Assembly: GCF_017573505.1 (NCBI RefSeq)
Contig: NZ_JAGEOJ010000011.1
Span: forward strand, 124,001 to 188,000
From: Actinomadura barringtoniae
Lineage (GTDB): Bacteria > Actinomycetota > Actinomycetes > Streptosporangiales > Streptosporangiaceae
Length of the DNA stretch: 64,000 bases
Reading direction: 5' to 3'
The first letter of the stretch is position 1, and every line of letters starts with the position of its first letter. Below the pieces are notes generated by a model. The model made no database searches, had not been told where the DNA came from, and saw only the letters and a program-made list of their open reading frames with translations. The position numbers and the translations under genes are program-made. Positions 1 to 8,500 of the stretch are shown piece after piece.

Positions 1-3000
1 GAGGTCGGCACGGTCGTGCACGCCGAGGAGTTCGCGGGCTGGGACAGCAGCTACGACGGCGCCCCGATCCCGCTGGAGGAGATGCGCGAGTGGCGGGAGA
101 CGACCGTCGAACGCATCCGCGCGCTGCGGCCGCGCCGCGTCCTGGAGATCGGCGTCGGCGCCGGGCTGATCCTGACGCGGCTCGCTCCCGAGGCCGAGGA
201 GTACTGGGGCACCGACTTCTCCGAGCCCGTCATCGCCAAGCTGCGGGCCGACCTCGGCCCCGACTCGCCGGTCAGGCTGAGCTGCCGCCCGGCGCACGAC
301 ACCGAGGGGCTGCCCGCCGCGCACTTCGACACCATCGTCATCAACTCGGTGGTGCAGTACTTCCCAGGCGCCGCCTACCTCGCCGACGTGATCGGCAAGG
401 CGATGGACCTGCTCGCCCCCGGTGGCGCGCTGTTCGTCGGCGACGTACGGGACCTGCGCACGGTCCGCGGCCTGCACGCGGCGATCCAGCTCGGACGCGG
501 CGGGGGAGACCTGGACGCGGTCGAACGCGCCGTGCGGATGGAGAAGGAACTGCTGCTCCACCCCGCGTTCTTCGCGGCGCTCGACGGGCCCTCGCGGGTC
601 GAGGTGCTGACCAAGCGCGGCGTTCACCACAACGAGCTGACCCGGCACCGCTACGACGTCGTTCTGCGCAAGGACGTGCCGCAGGCGCCGCCGACCCCGG
701 CGGTCCAGTGGACCGGCCCGGAGACGCTGAACGACCTGCCCGCAGGGCCGCTGCGAGTGCGGGGCATCCCCGACCCGCGGCTGTCCGGTGAGCTCGCTGC
801 CCTCGCTGCCCTGCGCGACGGTGCGTCGCCGGACGAGGCGCGCGAACGGCTCACCGCCCCGCCCGAGGGCGTCGAGCCGGAGACGATCCACGCGCTCGAC
901 TCAGCCGTCGTCCTGACGCCTTCGGACGAGATCGGCCGCTACGACGCGGTCTTCGGCGGCGGCGCCGCGTTCGTGGAGGCCGGTGCGGGAACGCTCGCCA
1001 ACGACCCGGTGGCCGCCCGCGACCTCGGTGTGCTGGCCGGACGCGTCCGCGAGGGCCTGAAGAAGCGGCTGCCCGGCTACATGGTCCCGGCCGCGATCGT
1101 CACGCTCGACGCGCTGCCGCTGACGGTGAACGGCAAGCTCGATCGCCGTGCCCTGCCCGACCCGGGCGGCCAGGACGGGCCGCGCCGGGGTGGCGGCGGC
1201 CGGCAGCCGCGCACCCCGGTCGAGCAGCTCCTGTGCACCCTCTTCGGTGAGGTGCTGGACGCGCCCGGCGTCGGAATCGACGACGACTTCTTCGATCTCG
1301 GCGGCCACTCGCTTCTGGCCACCCGCCTGGTCGGCAGGGCCCGTTCGGTGCTCGGTACGGAGCTGGCGATCCGCGACCTGTTCGAGGCGCCGACCGTCGC
1401 CGAGCTGGCCGAACGGGTGCACCGCAACGCCGGGGCCGAGAACCGCCCCGCCCTCGCGCCCCGCGAACGGCCGGAAAGGATCCCGCTCTCGTTCGCGCAG
1501 CGCCGCCTGTGGCTGCTCGACCAGCTTCTCCGCGAGGACGACGGACCGCGCGGCGCGTACCACCTGCCGCTGGCCGTACGGCTGCGCGGAGACCTGGACC
1601 TGGCCGCCCTGGAGGCCGCGATCGGCGACGTGACGGCCCGCCACGAGAGCCTCCGCACGGTCTTCGCCCAGGACGGCGACGGCGTCCCGTACCAGCGGAT
1701 CCTGCCGCCCGAGCAGGCACGGCCCGCGCTGGAGGTCGCGACCTGCCCGCCCGAGGACGTCATCGCCCGGCCGTTCGACCTGGAACGCGAGATCCCGCTG
1801 CGCGTCGCGGTGTTCCCGGAGGGCGAGCGCGAGCATCTGCTGCTGGCGGTCTTCCACCACATCGCGTTCGACGAGTGGTCGTTCGGGCCGTTCGCCCGCG
1901 ACGTGGCCGAGGCCTACACGGCCAGGCTCGGCGGTGCGGTGCCCGGCTGGGAGATCCCGCCCGTCCAGTACGCCGACCATGCGCTCTGGCAGCGAGAGCT
2001 CCTCGGCGACCCGCTCGACCCCGGCAGCGTGCACGCGCGCCAGCTCGCGCACTGGGCGCAGGCGCTCGCGGGCATCCCGGAGGAGATCCCGCTGCCGGTG
2101 GACCGGCCGCGCCCCGGCACGGTCGGCCAGCGCGGCGGAACCCTCACCGCCGACCTCCCGCCGGGCCTCACCGCCCGGCTACGGCGCGTGGCACGCGACG
2201 GCGGCGCGAGCATGTTCATGGTCTGCCAATCCGCCGTCGCCGCACTGCTGCACCGGATGGGCGCGGGCGAGGACATCCCGCTCGGCAGCCCTGTCGCGGG
2301 CCGTACGGAGGAGGCCGCCGGTGACCTGGTGGGCTTCTTCGTCAACACGCTCGTCCTGCGAGCCGATGTCTCCGGTGCGCCCACGTTCACCGATCTCCTG
2401 GCCCGCGTACGGGAGGCCGACCTGGCGGGCCTGGCCAACCAGGACCTGCCGTTCGAGGCGCTCGTCGAAGCCCTGCGCCCACGCCGCGTCCCCGGCCGCA
2501 ACCCGCTCTTCCAAGTCATGGTCGGCTACGAGAACCAAGGCGTCGGCGATGTCCGCTTCCCCGGCCTGGAGCAGCAAGAGGCCCTCTTCAGCCCTGGCGC
2601 CGCGAAGTTCGACCTGGACTTCATCTTCCGTGAGGGCGGCGACGAGTTGAGGCTCATCGTCGACTACTCGGCCGAGCTGTTCGACCGCGACACGGTCGCC
2701 ACCCTGGCGGGCACCCTCATCGCCGTCCTGGAAGCCGTGGCCGCCGACCCGACCATCCCCGTCCGCACCCTCCCCGCCACCCTCACGGCCCGTTCCGTCA
2801 CCGCGGAAACGACGAGAACGGCAACCCGTGGAACGGACGACCGCGAAGCGGCGCTGTGCCGCATCTTCGCCGAGGAACTGGACGTGCCCGACGTCGGACC
2901 CGACGACGACTTCTTCGACCTGGGCGGCCACTCGCTGCTCGCGATGAAGCTCGTGCGCCGGATCCGCCGCGAGCCCGGCTGCGCCTCGCTGAAGGTCGCG

Positions 3001-3054
3001 ACCCTCATGACACATCCCACTGTCGCCGGCCTGCTCGGGGTATTGCGAGATTAG
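1..3054 (+). CDS. Non-ribosomal peptide synthetase, C-terminal part (5' end outside window)
   Basis: The frame is open from base 1, so the gene starts upstream. Counting from the first codon in the window, it begins in an N-methyltransferase domain inserted in an adenylation domain (SAM motif VLEIGVGAG near 47). It continues with the A10 core motif (LPLTVNGKLDRRALP, 372-386), a first carrier domain (GGHSLLA, phosphopantetheine Ser about 437), and a condensation domain with HHIAFDE at about 619 instead of the usual HHxxxDG. A second carrier domain (Ser about 978) is followed directly by the stop. No adenylation domain lies between the condensation and second carrier domains, and there is no thioesterase. 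The iron box at its stop codon and the downstream siderophore-binding and MbtH genes point to a siderophore pathway (inference). Confidence 0.93.
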   Translation, partial: EVGTVVHAEEFAGWDSSYDGAPIPLEEMREWRETTVERIRALRPRRVLEIGVGAGLILTRLAPEAEEYWGTDFSEPVIAKLRADLGPDSPVRLSCRPAHDTEGLPAAHFDTIVINSVVQYFPGAAYLADVIGKAMDLLAPGGALFVGDVRDLRTVRGLHAAIQLGRGGGDLDAVERAVRMEKELLLHPAFFAALDGPSRVEVLTKRGVHHNELTRHRYDVVLRKDVPQAPPTPAVQWTGPETLNDLPAGPLRVRGIPDPRLSGELAALAALRDGASPDEARERLTAPPEGVEPETIHALDSAVVLTPSDEIGRYDAVFGGGAAFVEAGAGTLANDPVAARDLGVLAGRVREGLKKRLPGYMVPAAIVTLDALPLTVNGKLDRRALPDPGGQDGPRRGGGGRQPRTPVEQLLCTLFGEVLDAPGVGIDDDFFDLGGHSLLATRLVGRARSVLGTELAIRDLFEAPTVAELAERVHRNAGAENRPALAPRERPERIPLSFAQRRLWLLDQLLREDDGPRGAYHLPLAVRLRGDLDLAALEAAIGDVTARHESLRTVFAQDGDGVPYQRILPPEQARPALEVATCPPEDVIARPFDLEREIPLRVAVFPEGEREHLLLAVFHHIAFDEWSFGPFARDVAEAYTARLGGAVPGWEIPPVQYADHALWQRELLGDPLDPGSVHARQLAHWAQALAGIPEEIPLPVDRPRPGTVGQRGGTLTADLPPGLTARLRRVARDGGASMFMVCQSAVAALLHRMGAGEDIPLGSPVAGRTEEAAGDLVGFFVNTLVLRADVSGAPTFTDLLARVREADLAGLANQDLPFEALVEALRPRRVPGRNPLFQVMVGYENQGVGDVRFPGLEQQEALFSPGAAKFDLDFIFREGGDELRLIVDYSAELFDRDTVATLAGTLIAVLEAVAADPTIPVRTLPATLTARSVTAETTRTATRGTDDREAALCRIFAEELDVPDVGPDDDFFDLGGHSLLAMKLVRRIRREPGCASLKVATLMTHPTVAGLLGVLRD

Positions 3055-3069
3055 GTGAGGCTAACCTAA
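3051..3069. promoter_or_regulatory. Iron box (IdeR/DmdR1-type operator)
   Basis: The 19-bp sequence TTAGGTGAGGCTAACCTAA is a near-perfect palindrome matching the actinobacterial iron-repressor consensus (TTAGGTTAGGCTAACCTAA), with one changed base. The NRPS stop codon TAG (3052-3054) lies inside it, and the siderophore-binding-protein gene starts 43 bp downstream. It most likely represses an internal promoter for the binding-protein and MbtH genes when iron is plentiful. No clear -35/-10 pair was picked out. Confidence 0.85.
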
Positions 3070-3111
3070 TCTGCGATCCGCCCCCCCTTGGAAAACTTGG
3101 AAGGTCCCACC

Positions 3112-4125
3112 ATGCGCACACTGATGCGGAGCCTGGCCGCCACCGCAGCGCTCACCCTGAGCCTCGGCACGGCCGCCGCGTGCGGCGACGACGACAAGGA
3201 CTCGAGCGCGCCCGCCGCCGGCGCGAGCGGGGCCGCGTTCCCCGTCACCATCACCCACAAGCTCGGCAGCACGACCATCAAGTCCAAGCCCGAGCGGATC
3301 GTCGCGCTCGGCGAGGTCGACCAGGACACCCTGCTCGCGCTCGGCGTCAAGCCGGCCGGCATGGTCGAGCTGACCGGCGTCCAGCCCGACGGCCTCGCCC
3401 CCTGGACCGCACCCAAGCTGACCGGCGGCAAGCCGACCCTCCTCAAGGCCGGCGAGGGGGGCTTCTCCATCGAGGAGATCGCCAAGCTGCGCCCGGACCT
3501 GATCCTCGCCGGTGGCGACTTCACCATCGACAAGGAGTACGGCAACCTCAAGAAGCTCGCGCCCACGGTCGCCTACCAGACCGGCCCCGCCGAGGACTCC
3601 TGGCAGGACATCACCCGCCAGACCGCCAAGGCCATCGGACGCCCCGCCGACGGCGACAAGCTGGTCGCGGACGTCGAAGCCAAGATCGCCTCGGTCAAGA
3701 CCGCCCACCCCGAGCTCCAGGGCAAGGGCTACGCGCTCACCAGCGTCTTCCCGAACGGCAACATCGGCGTCATGAAGGCCGACGACGACACCAGCGTGAA
3801 GCTGCTGAACCAGTTCGGCATGAAGCTGCCCGACAAGCTCAAGAAGCTGCCCGGCCAGGGCTTCGCCGCCGAGCTCAGCATGGAGAAGGTCGGGGTCCTG
3901 GACACCGACGTCCTCCTCAGCCACTACAACGACGACCCGGCCACCCAGAAGAAGATCGAGGGCAACAAGCTCTTCGCCGACCTCCCCGTCGTCAAGCGCG
4001 GCGCCTACGTCCCCCTCGACCTCAAGTCGTTCTGGCCCCTGCGCACCCCCACCCCCCTCGCCGTCCCCTACGTCGTGGACCAGGTGGTCCCGAAGATCGC
4101 GGCGGCCGCGAAGAAGGACGCGTGA
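3112..4125 (+). CDS. Iron-siderophore ABC transporter substrate-binding lipoprotein (FhuD/FepB-like)
   Basis: 337 aa. The N-terminus is a lipoprotein signal with a basic start, a hydrophobic stretch and the acceptor Cys at residue 24 (AAAC, a slightly atypical lipobox), followed by an acidic Gly/Ala/Ser linker. The rest matches periplasmic-binding proteins of the siderophore class: PERIVALGEVDQDTLLALGV opens the first lobe, and a central helix is followed by a second lobe ending in WPLRTPTPLAVPYVVDQV. It would capture ferric siderophore at the outer face of the membrane for an ABC importer whose permease and ATPase are not in this window. ATG at 3112 is preferred over an upstream in-frame TTG (3088) because GGAAGG lies 7 bp upstream. 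It sits directly behind the iron box and overlaps the MbtH gene. Confidence 0.9.
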   Translation: MRTLMRSLAATAALTLSLGTAAACGDDDKDSSAPAAGASGAAFPVTITHKLGSTTIKSKPERIVALGEVDQDTLLALGVKPAGMVELTGVQPDGLAPWTAPKLTGGKPTLLKAGEGGFSIEEIAKLRPDLILAGGDFTIDKEYGNLKKLAPTVAYQTGPAEDSWQDITRQTAKAIGRPADGDKLVADVEAKIASVKTAHPELQGKGYALTSVFPNGNIGVMKADDDTSVKLLNQFGMKLPDKLKKLPGQGFAAELSMEKVGVLDTDVLLSHYNDDPATQKKIEGNKLFADLPVVKRGAYVPLDLKSFWPLRTPTPLAVPYVVDQVVPKIAAAAKKDA

Positions 4126-4322
4126 TGACCAACCCGTTCGACGACCCCGACGGCACCTTCCTCGTCCTGGTGAACGCCGAGGGCCAGCACTCCCTGTGGC
4201 CCGAGTTCGCCGACGTCCCCGCCGGCTGGACCCGCACCCACGGCCCCGCCCCCCGCGCCGAGTGCCTGTCCCACATCACCACCACCTGGACCGACCTCCG
4301 CCCCACCTCCCTGAGGTCCTAG
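4125..4322 (+). CDS. MbtH family NRPS accessory protein
   Basis: 65 aa, the usual MbtH length. The family signature is clear: FLVLVNAEGQHSLWPEFADVPAGW followed, after a short gap, by a C-terminal hth-like tail (motif quoted in two parts: VNAEGQHSLWP and DVPAGW). MbtH proteins bind adenylation domains and are often needed for their folding or activity. The ATG overlaps the TGA of the binding-protein gene (TGATG), so the two are translationally coupled and probably share the iron-regulated transcript. It probably serves the NRPS just upstream. Confidence 0.93.
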   Translation: MTNPFDDPDGTFLVLVNAEGQHSLWPEFADVPAGWTRTHGPAPRAECLSHITTTWTDLRPTSLRS

Positions 4323-4349
4323 CCGCCACAGGCGGTCTATCCTCCGCCT

Positions 4350-4706
4350 GTGCGGGAACCCCTCCACCCGTCGGTCCGCCCGCTGTGGCAGCTCGTTCGG
4401 CGAGTGCCCGGCGGCGTGACCCTGCGCGACCCCGACAGCGGCCGCCTGCTCAGCGTCGAGCGGCGCGGCTTCGTCGAGATCGTGGCCGCCGACCCCGGCG
4501 CCGGGACGGTCATGCGCTACACCGTCGGCTTCCTGTTCTGGCCGATCCGGCCGCTCTGCGACATCAGGCGGGCGGGTGAGGCGCCCGGCGTCTCGTGGCG
4601 GAACGGTCGCCGGGCGTTGCTCTTCAACGACGCGACCGGCGTGATGGAGGTCGGCCCCGACGAGCTGGACGAGCTTCGGGGCCAGCTCGAACGCGCGATC
4701 GCGTGA
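4350..4706 (+). CDS. Conserved hypothetical protein, 118 aa
   Basis: GTG start 27 bp after the MbtH gene. The protein is not recognised. It has a mixed alpha/beta look with a short hydrophobic stretch (YTVGFLFWPIRPLC, about 54-67) too short for a confident membrane helix, and a charged C-terminal helix (GPDELDELRGQLERAIA). Codon use matches its neighbours. The short gap allows transcription with the siderophore genes, but nothing in the sequence ties it to siderophore use. Confidence 0.6.
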   Translation: MREPLHPSVRPLWQLVRRVPGGVTLRDPDSGRLLSVERRGFVEIVAADPGAGTVMRYTVGFLFWPIRPLCDIRRAGEAPGVSWRNGRRALLFNDATGVMEVGPDELDELRGQLERAIA

Positions 4707-4775
4707 CATGTAATCGTCCGGTGCGCTCCAAAGGGGCGAAGGGTGGCGTTCATGCGGGTTGGCTACGTTGCGTGA

Positions 4776-6248
4776 GTGATCGTTCAACCAGGGTGGCGTG
4801 TGCTGCGGGGCGCGGCGTTCGGAGGGATCGGGGTCAGCCTCGCGCTCATGGTCCTGGTCGGGCTGGCACGGCCGCCCGCGGCGGTGCCGCGGATGGACCA
4901 GCAGGGGCTGTTCCCGCGGATCGGGTGGACGCCGGAGCCGGACCTGGTCGTGACGGTGGTGCTGTGGTCCGCGATGGGTGTGGGCACGGCGGCCATGGTC
5001 GCGGGGCTGCTCGCGGTGCGGCAGGGGTGGGCGCCGCGGACGGTGTGGGTGATGGCGCTCGCGGTGGTGGCGGTCTGTTTGCTCATCGCCGCGCCGCCGA
5101 TGGGGTCCACCGATCCGCTGGACTACGCCACGTACGGGCGGATGGCGGTGCAGGGGCTCAACCCGCACGTGGTCACGCCTGCGGAGTTCAAGTTGACCGG
5201 CGATCCGGTGGGGGTGCTCTCCCCGCCTGAGTGGGACGGGATTCCGTCGGTGTACGGGCCGCTCGCGACGGCGATGCAGTGGGCGGCGTCCAAGCTCGGG
5301 GGAGAGTCGGCCACCTGGACCGTGCTGTGGCTGAAGGTCTGGAACGGCCTTGCTTTTCTGGCGGTGGGGGTAGGCCTTCACCGGCTGGGGAAGGGCGCGC
5401 GGGTTCATCTGTTGTGGACGCTTAATCCGCTGCTGCTGTGGGCGCTGGTGGGCGGGGCGCACGTGGACGGCGTCGCGGCTGCTCTGGTGGTGGCGGGGCT
5501 CGTGGCGTTCAGCAGGGAACGGACCTTGGCTGCAGGGCTGCTGCTGGGGGCGGCGGCTGCGGTGAAGCTGCCCTATGTGCTGGTCGGGTTCGGGATGGTG
5601 TGGGTGCTGCGGCGCTCGCCCAGCGGCGTTGCGATTGTGGTGGGCGCGGCCGGGGGAGTGCTTGTCGGGGCGTACTCGATGGTGGGCGCCGAGGCCGTGA
5701 TGGCGGTCGTGAAGCGGGGAAGTCTGCCGTCATGGAACACGCCTTGGCAGCTTGTGCTCCAGCCGGGCGCGCCCGCTCCTTCGTGGCTTGCGGTGTCCTC
5801 GGTCATGCTGGCCGCGGCGGTGGCGTGCATCTTCCTAAGGTTGCCGTCGAACGGGCCGGCTTGGCTCGGGCCTGCCCTGGCGGTGTCGGTGGCCTGGGTC
5901 ATCACCACGCCGGTCTACTACCCGTGGTACGAGGCGCTGGTCTTTCCGCTGCTGGCGATAGCGCCCGCTTCGAGACTGGACTGGTTGCAGATCGGGCGGG
6001 CTTTCGTGGGGACGATAGGGGCCTTGCCCGGGGTGGTCTGCCGGCTCGGGGACTCCTGGCTGCGGTCGGCCGTCGAACGGGGGACTCTGCCCTCTTTGGT
6101 GCCCCTTACGTTGCTCATCCTGGCGCTGCTCCTGGTGGCGGGCGCGATGGCTCGGCGAAAGTCCCTGGGTGTTCGTGTCGAACCCACCATCGCGTCACCT
6201 TCGTTGGGGCATGCTCAGCGGGCTCGGATACCGCTGAGGAAGGCGTGA
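4776..6248 (+). CDS. Polytopic mannosyltransferase, MptB/GT87-like
   Basis: 490 aa with about a dozen hydrophobic helices. A loop after the third helix carries DPLDYATYGRMAVQGLNP, then a long segment with PPEWDGIPSVYGPLATAMQW. This arrangement is typical of polyprenol-phosphate-mannose-dependent alpha-1,6-mannosyltransferases (MptB-like) and related GT-C enzymes, which extend mannan or lipomannan chains on the outer face of the membrane. The first acidic residues of the DPLDYATYG loop are the likely catalytic region (family knowledge). The start is GTG at 4776. The next gene begins 3 bp after the stop, so the two are probably co-transcribed. The exact acceptor cannot be told from sequence. 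Confidence 0.75.
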   Translation: MIVQPGWRVLRGAAFGGIGVSLALMVLVGLARPPAAVPRMDQQGLFPRIGWTPEPDLVVTVVLWSAMGVGTAAMVAGLLAVRQGWAPRTVWVMALAVVAVCLLIAAPPMGSTDPLDYATYGRMAVQGLNPHVVTPAEFKLTGDPVGVLSPPEWDGIPSVYGPLATAMQWAASKLGGESATWTVLWLKVWNGLAFLAVGVGLHRLGKGARVHLLWTLNPLLLWALVGGAHVDGVAAALVVAGLVAFSRERTLAAGLLLGAAAAVKLPYVLVGFGMVWVLRRSPSGVAIVVGAAGGVLVGAYSMVGAEAVMAVVKRGSLPSWNTPWQLVLQPGAPAPSWLAVSSVMLAAAVACIFLRLPSNGPAWLGPALAVSVAWVITTPVYYPWYEALVFPLLAIAPASRLDWLQIGRAFVGTIGALPGVVCRLGDSWLRSAVERGTLPSLVPLTLLILALLLVAGAMARRKSLGVRVEPTIASPSLGHAQRARIPLRKA

Positions 6249-6251
6249 CTG

Positions 6252-7523
6252 GTGCGAAGGCTGACCACCGTTGTGAGTGCCGGACTGCTGCTGACCGTCT
6301 GCTGGGAGGTGCCGGCGCACGCCGATCCGCCGGGCGGTGCGGGTTCGGGGGAACGGCCCGACGCGCGGACGACGACCGCGTCGCGGACTCTGCGAGGTGC
6401 GCTGCAATACACCTCGACCAAGCGGGTGTCGGCCGGGGTTGAGTTCCGTACGTTCCAGACGACCGGGATCGGCGGAGCGGTGCGCGGCTATTTGCTGGAC
6501 GCGGATCTGCGCAACCGGCATACGGCGGTCGGTCTGCTGCACCCGCCCTCGATCGCCGAGCGCGAGACGGTTTCGGCGATGGCCAAGGCGCAGAACGCGA
6601 TCGGTGGCGTCAACGGGGACTTCTTCAACATCAGCGAGACCCATGAAGGCGTCACGCCGACCGGGTCGTCCTCGGGCGCCGAGGTGAGCGGTGGTGTCGC
6701 GCTCAAGGGTGCCGTGCCGGAAGGGCAGCGGTTCGGCCCGGGGCTGCCGCCCGGCACATCGGTCAGGGACGTCATCGGCGTGGACGCCAAGCGGCGCGGG
6801 CGGGTCTCGCGGCTGACGCTGAAGGGGGCCGTACGACACGGGCGCACGTCGATTCCGCTGCGAGGGCTCAACCAGTACGCCCTTCCCGTGGGCGGCGTCG
6901 GCGCGTTCACCCACTCCTGGGGAACGGTCTCGCGGCAGCGCGCGGTCTGCGGCACCGACACCGTGCGGACCGCCCCGTGCAGCACCGAGGTCGCCGAGGT
7001 GACGGTGGCCAAGGGACGGGTCACCTCGGTCGCCCGGCAGGTGGGCGGCGGCGCGATCCCCAAGGGGACGACCGTGCTGGTCGGCCGCGAGGCCGGTGCC
7101 GCCGACCTGCTCCGGCTGCGCAAGGGCGACCGCGTGGGGATCAGCCACCACCTCACCGGAAGCGTCAGGTTCCGCTTCGCCGTCGGCGGCTTCCCGATCC
7201 TGCTGGACGGCCGCGCGCTCGCCGGGCTCGATCCCAAGGGCCCGGCGCCGCGCACGGCCGCGGGAGTCAGCCGTACCGGCAGCCACCTTTATCTCGCGGT
7301 GGTGGACGGCCGGTCGGAGAGCAGCGGCGGGTTGACCGTCGCCGAACTGGCCGACCTGCTCAAGCAGGCCGGTGCCGACGACGCGGTCAACCTGGACGGC
7401 GGCGGCTCCTCGACGTTCGCCGTACGGGAGCCCGGCCGGCCCGCCGCGACCGTGCGCAACGTTCCCTCCGACGGCGCCGAACGCGCCGTCGCCAACGGGA
7501 TCGGGATCTTCTACCGCAAGTGA
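6252..7523 (+). CDS. Secreted phosphodiester glycosidase (NAGPA-domain) protein
   Basis: 423 aa with a Sec signal peptide (MRR..., cleavage near PAHA-DPP about residue 25). The catalytic core has the NAGPA/exopolysaccharide-biosynthesis signatures: NGDFFN near 119, a central AVGGFPILLDG near 312 and the C-terminal VNLDGGGSSTF near 377-387. The family cleaves N-acetylglucosamine-1-phosphodiester type bonds. In actinomycetes such proteins are found outside the cell and may remodel cell-wall polymers. Start GTG at 6252 lies 3 bp after the mannosyltransferase stop, which supports an operon devoted to envelope glycans (inference). Confidence 0.82.
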   Translation: MRRLTTVVSAGLLLTVCWEVPAHADPPGGAGSGERPDARTTTASRTLRGALQYTSTKRVSAGVEFRTFQTTGIGGAVRGYLLDADLRNRHTAVGLLHPPSIAERETVSAMAKAQNAIGGVNGDFFNISETHEGVTPTGSSSGAEVSGGVALKGAVPEGQRFGPGLPPGTSVRDVIGVDAKRRGRVSRLTLKGAVRHGRTSIPLRGLNQYALPVGGVGAFTHSWGTVSRQRAVCGTDTVRTAPCSTEVAEVTVAKGRVTSVARQVGGGAIPKGTTVLVGREAGAADLLRLRKGDRVGISHHLTGSVRFRFAVGGFPILLDGRALAGLDPKGPAPRTAAGVSRTGSHLYLAVVDGRSESSGGLTVAELADLLKQAGADDAVNLDGGGSSTFAVREPGRPAATVRNVPSDGAERAVANGIGIFYRK

Positions 7524-7541
7524 TCGCCGCGCGGGTGACCG

Positions 7542-8498
7542 CTACCGCAGGTGGTGGCGGGCGAAGAAGCGCATCACGATCGGCGTCGCGTCCAGCGGCG
7601 CCGGGGTGGCCGAGTCCAGGTTCGGGCTGGTGCTCGGCCACGCGTGGCCCATGCCGTCCACCTTGTAATGGACCAGCTCAGACCCTCGGTCGCACCCGCG
7701 CCAGCGGCTGATTTCGACCTTGCCCTCGGTCCGTACGGCCGGACGGGCCTTGCAGCCGTCGCGGTCCGCCCAGCCCGCCAGCCACTTGGGAATGGGCGGC
7801 AGGCCCTTCGCCGGAACCCCCGCGTACGGGATCGTCGTGTCGGCCGTGCCGTGGAAGTCGACGATCGGCGCGGGCCGCCGCGGATGGCACGCGCCGCCCT
7901 GCGGGTAGAACGCGCCGGACGCGATCGCGAACGCGGCGATCCGGCCGCTCATCCGGCACGCCAGCACACCCGTGAAGCCACCGCCGTTGGACTTGCCCGA
8001 GGCGTAGATCCGGCGCGGGTCCACGCACAGGTCGCGCTGGAGCCGGTTGAGCAGGTCGCTGGTGAACAGCACGTCGTCGGCGGACGCGGAGTAGGGCGCG
8101 CCCGTCCAGGCGCTCTCGCCGTCGGTGCCGATGAGTCCCTGCGGGTAGACGACGATGGCGTTCGTCCCGGACAGCCCGGTGAGCTCCTCCTGGTAGGCGG
8201 AGGTGCGCTTGTGCCCGTGGAACGACAGCACGAGCGAGTAGTGCCGCCCCTTCCGGTAGTCCTTGGGAAGGTGCACCGTGTAGCTCCGCGCGATGCCGCC
8301 CGAGGTCGTGGTCTGGGCGAACGTCTCGCCCGGCTTGCCCGGCGGCGTCTTGCCGCACCCGGTCGTTCGTACGGGCTTGTCGATGACGCCCTGAGCAGGC
8401 GCAGCGGACGCCGTCGCCGAGGCGGCGATCAGGCCGCCCGCCGCCAGGCCGCCCGCCGCCAGAGCGGCCACGCCCAGCGGAAGTGTCGCTCGCTTCAT
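7542..8498 (-). CDS. Secreted PHB-depolymerase/feruloyl-esterase-like hydrolase (LpqC-like)
   Basis: 318 aa. The signal peptide has a long Ala/Gly hydrophobic core ending near ASA-AP (about 32). The alpha/beta-hydrolase fold has the oxyanion segment SFHGHKRT, the nucleophile in GKSNGGGF (Ser170), an acid in DFHGTADTTIPY and a terminal GMGHAWP His. This is the polyhydroxybutyrate depolymerase / feruloyl esterase (CE1-like) layout, usually secreted and acting on ester bonds. The start is ATG 8498, two bases before the stop of the transporter gene read in the same direction, so it is probably the last gene of that transcript. The substrate is unknown. Confidence 0.82.
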   Translation of the reverse strand: MKRATLPLGVAALAAGGLAAGGLIAASATASAAPAQGVIDKPVRTTGCGKTPPGKPGETFAQTTTSGGIARSYTVHLPKDYRKGRHYSLVLSFHGHKRTSAYQEELTGLSGTNAIVVYPQGLIGTDGESAWTGAPYSASADDVLFTSDLLNRLQRDLCVDPRRIYASGKSNGGGFTGVLACRMSGRIAAFAIASGAFYPQGGACHPRRPAPIVDFHGTADTTIPYAGVPAKGLPPIPKWLAGWADRDGCKARPAVRTEGKVEISRWRGCDRGSELVHYKVDGMGHAWPSTSPNLDSATPAPLDATPIVMRFFARHHLR

Positions 8499-8500
8499 GA

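Noticed and set aside
901..2052. 383-codon open frame on the minus strand within the NRPS gene
   Set aside because: A high-GC shadow frame; the plus strand has clear NRPS motifs throughout and the minus peptide has no domain pattern.
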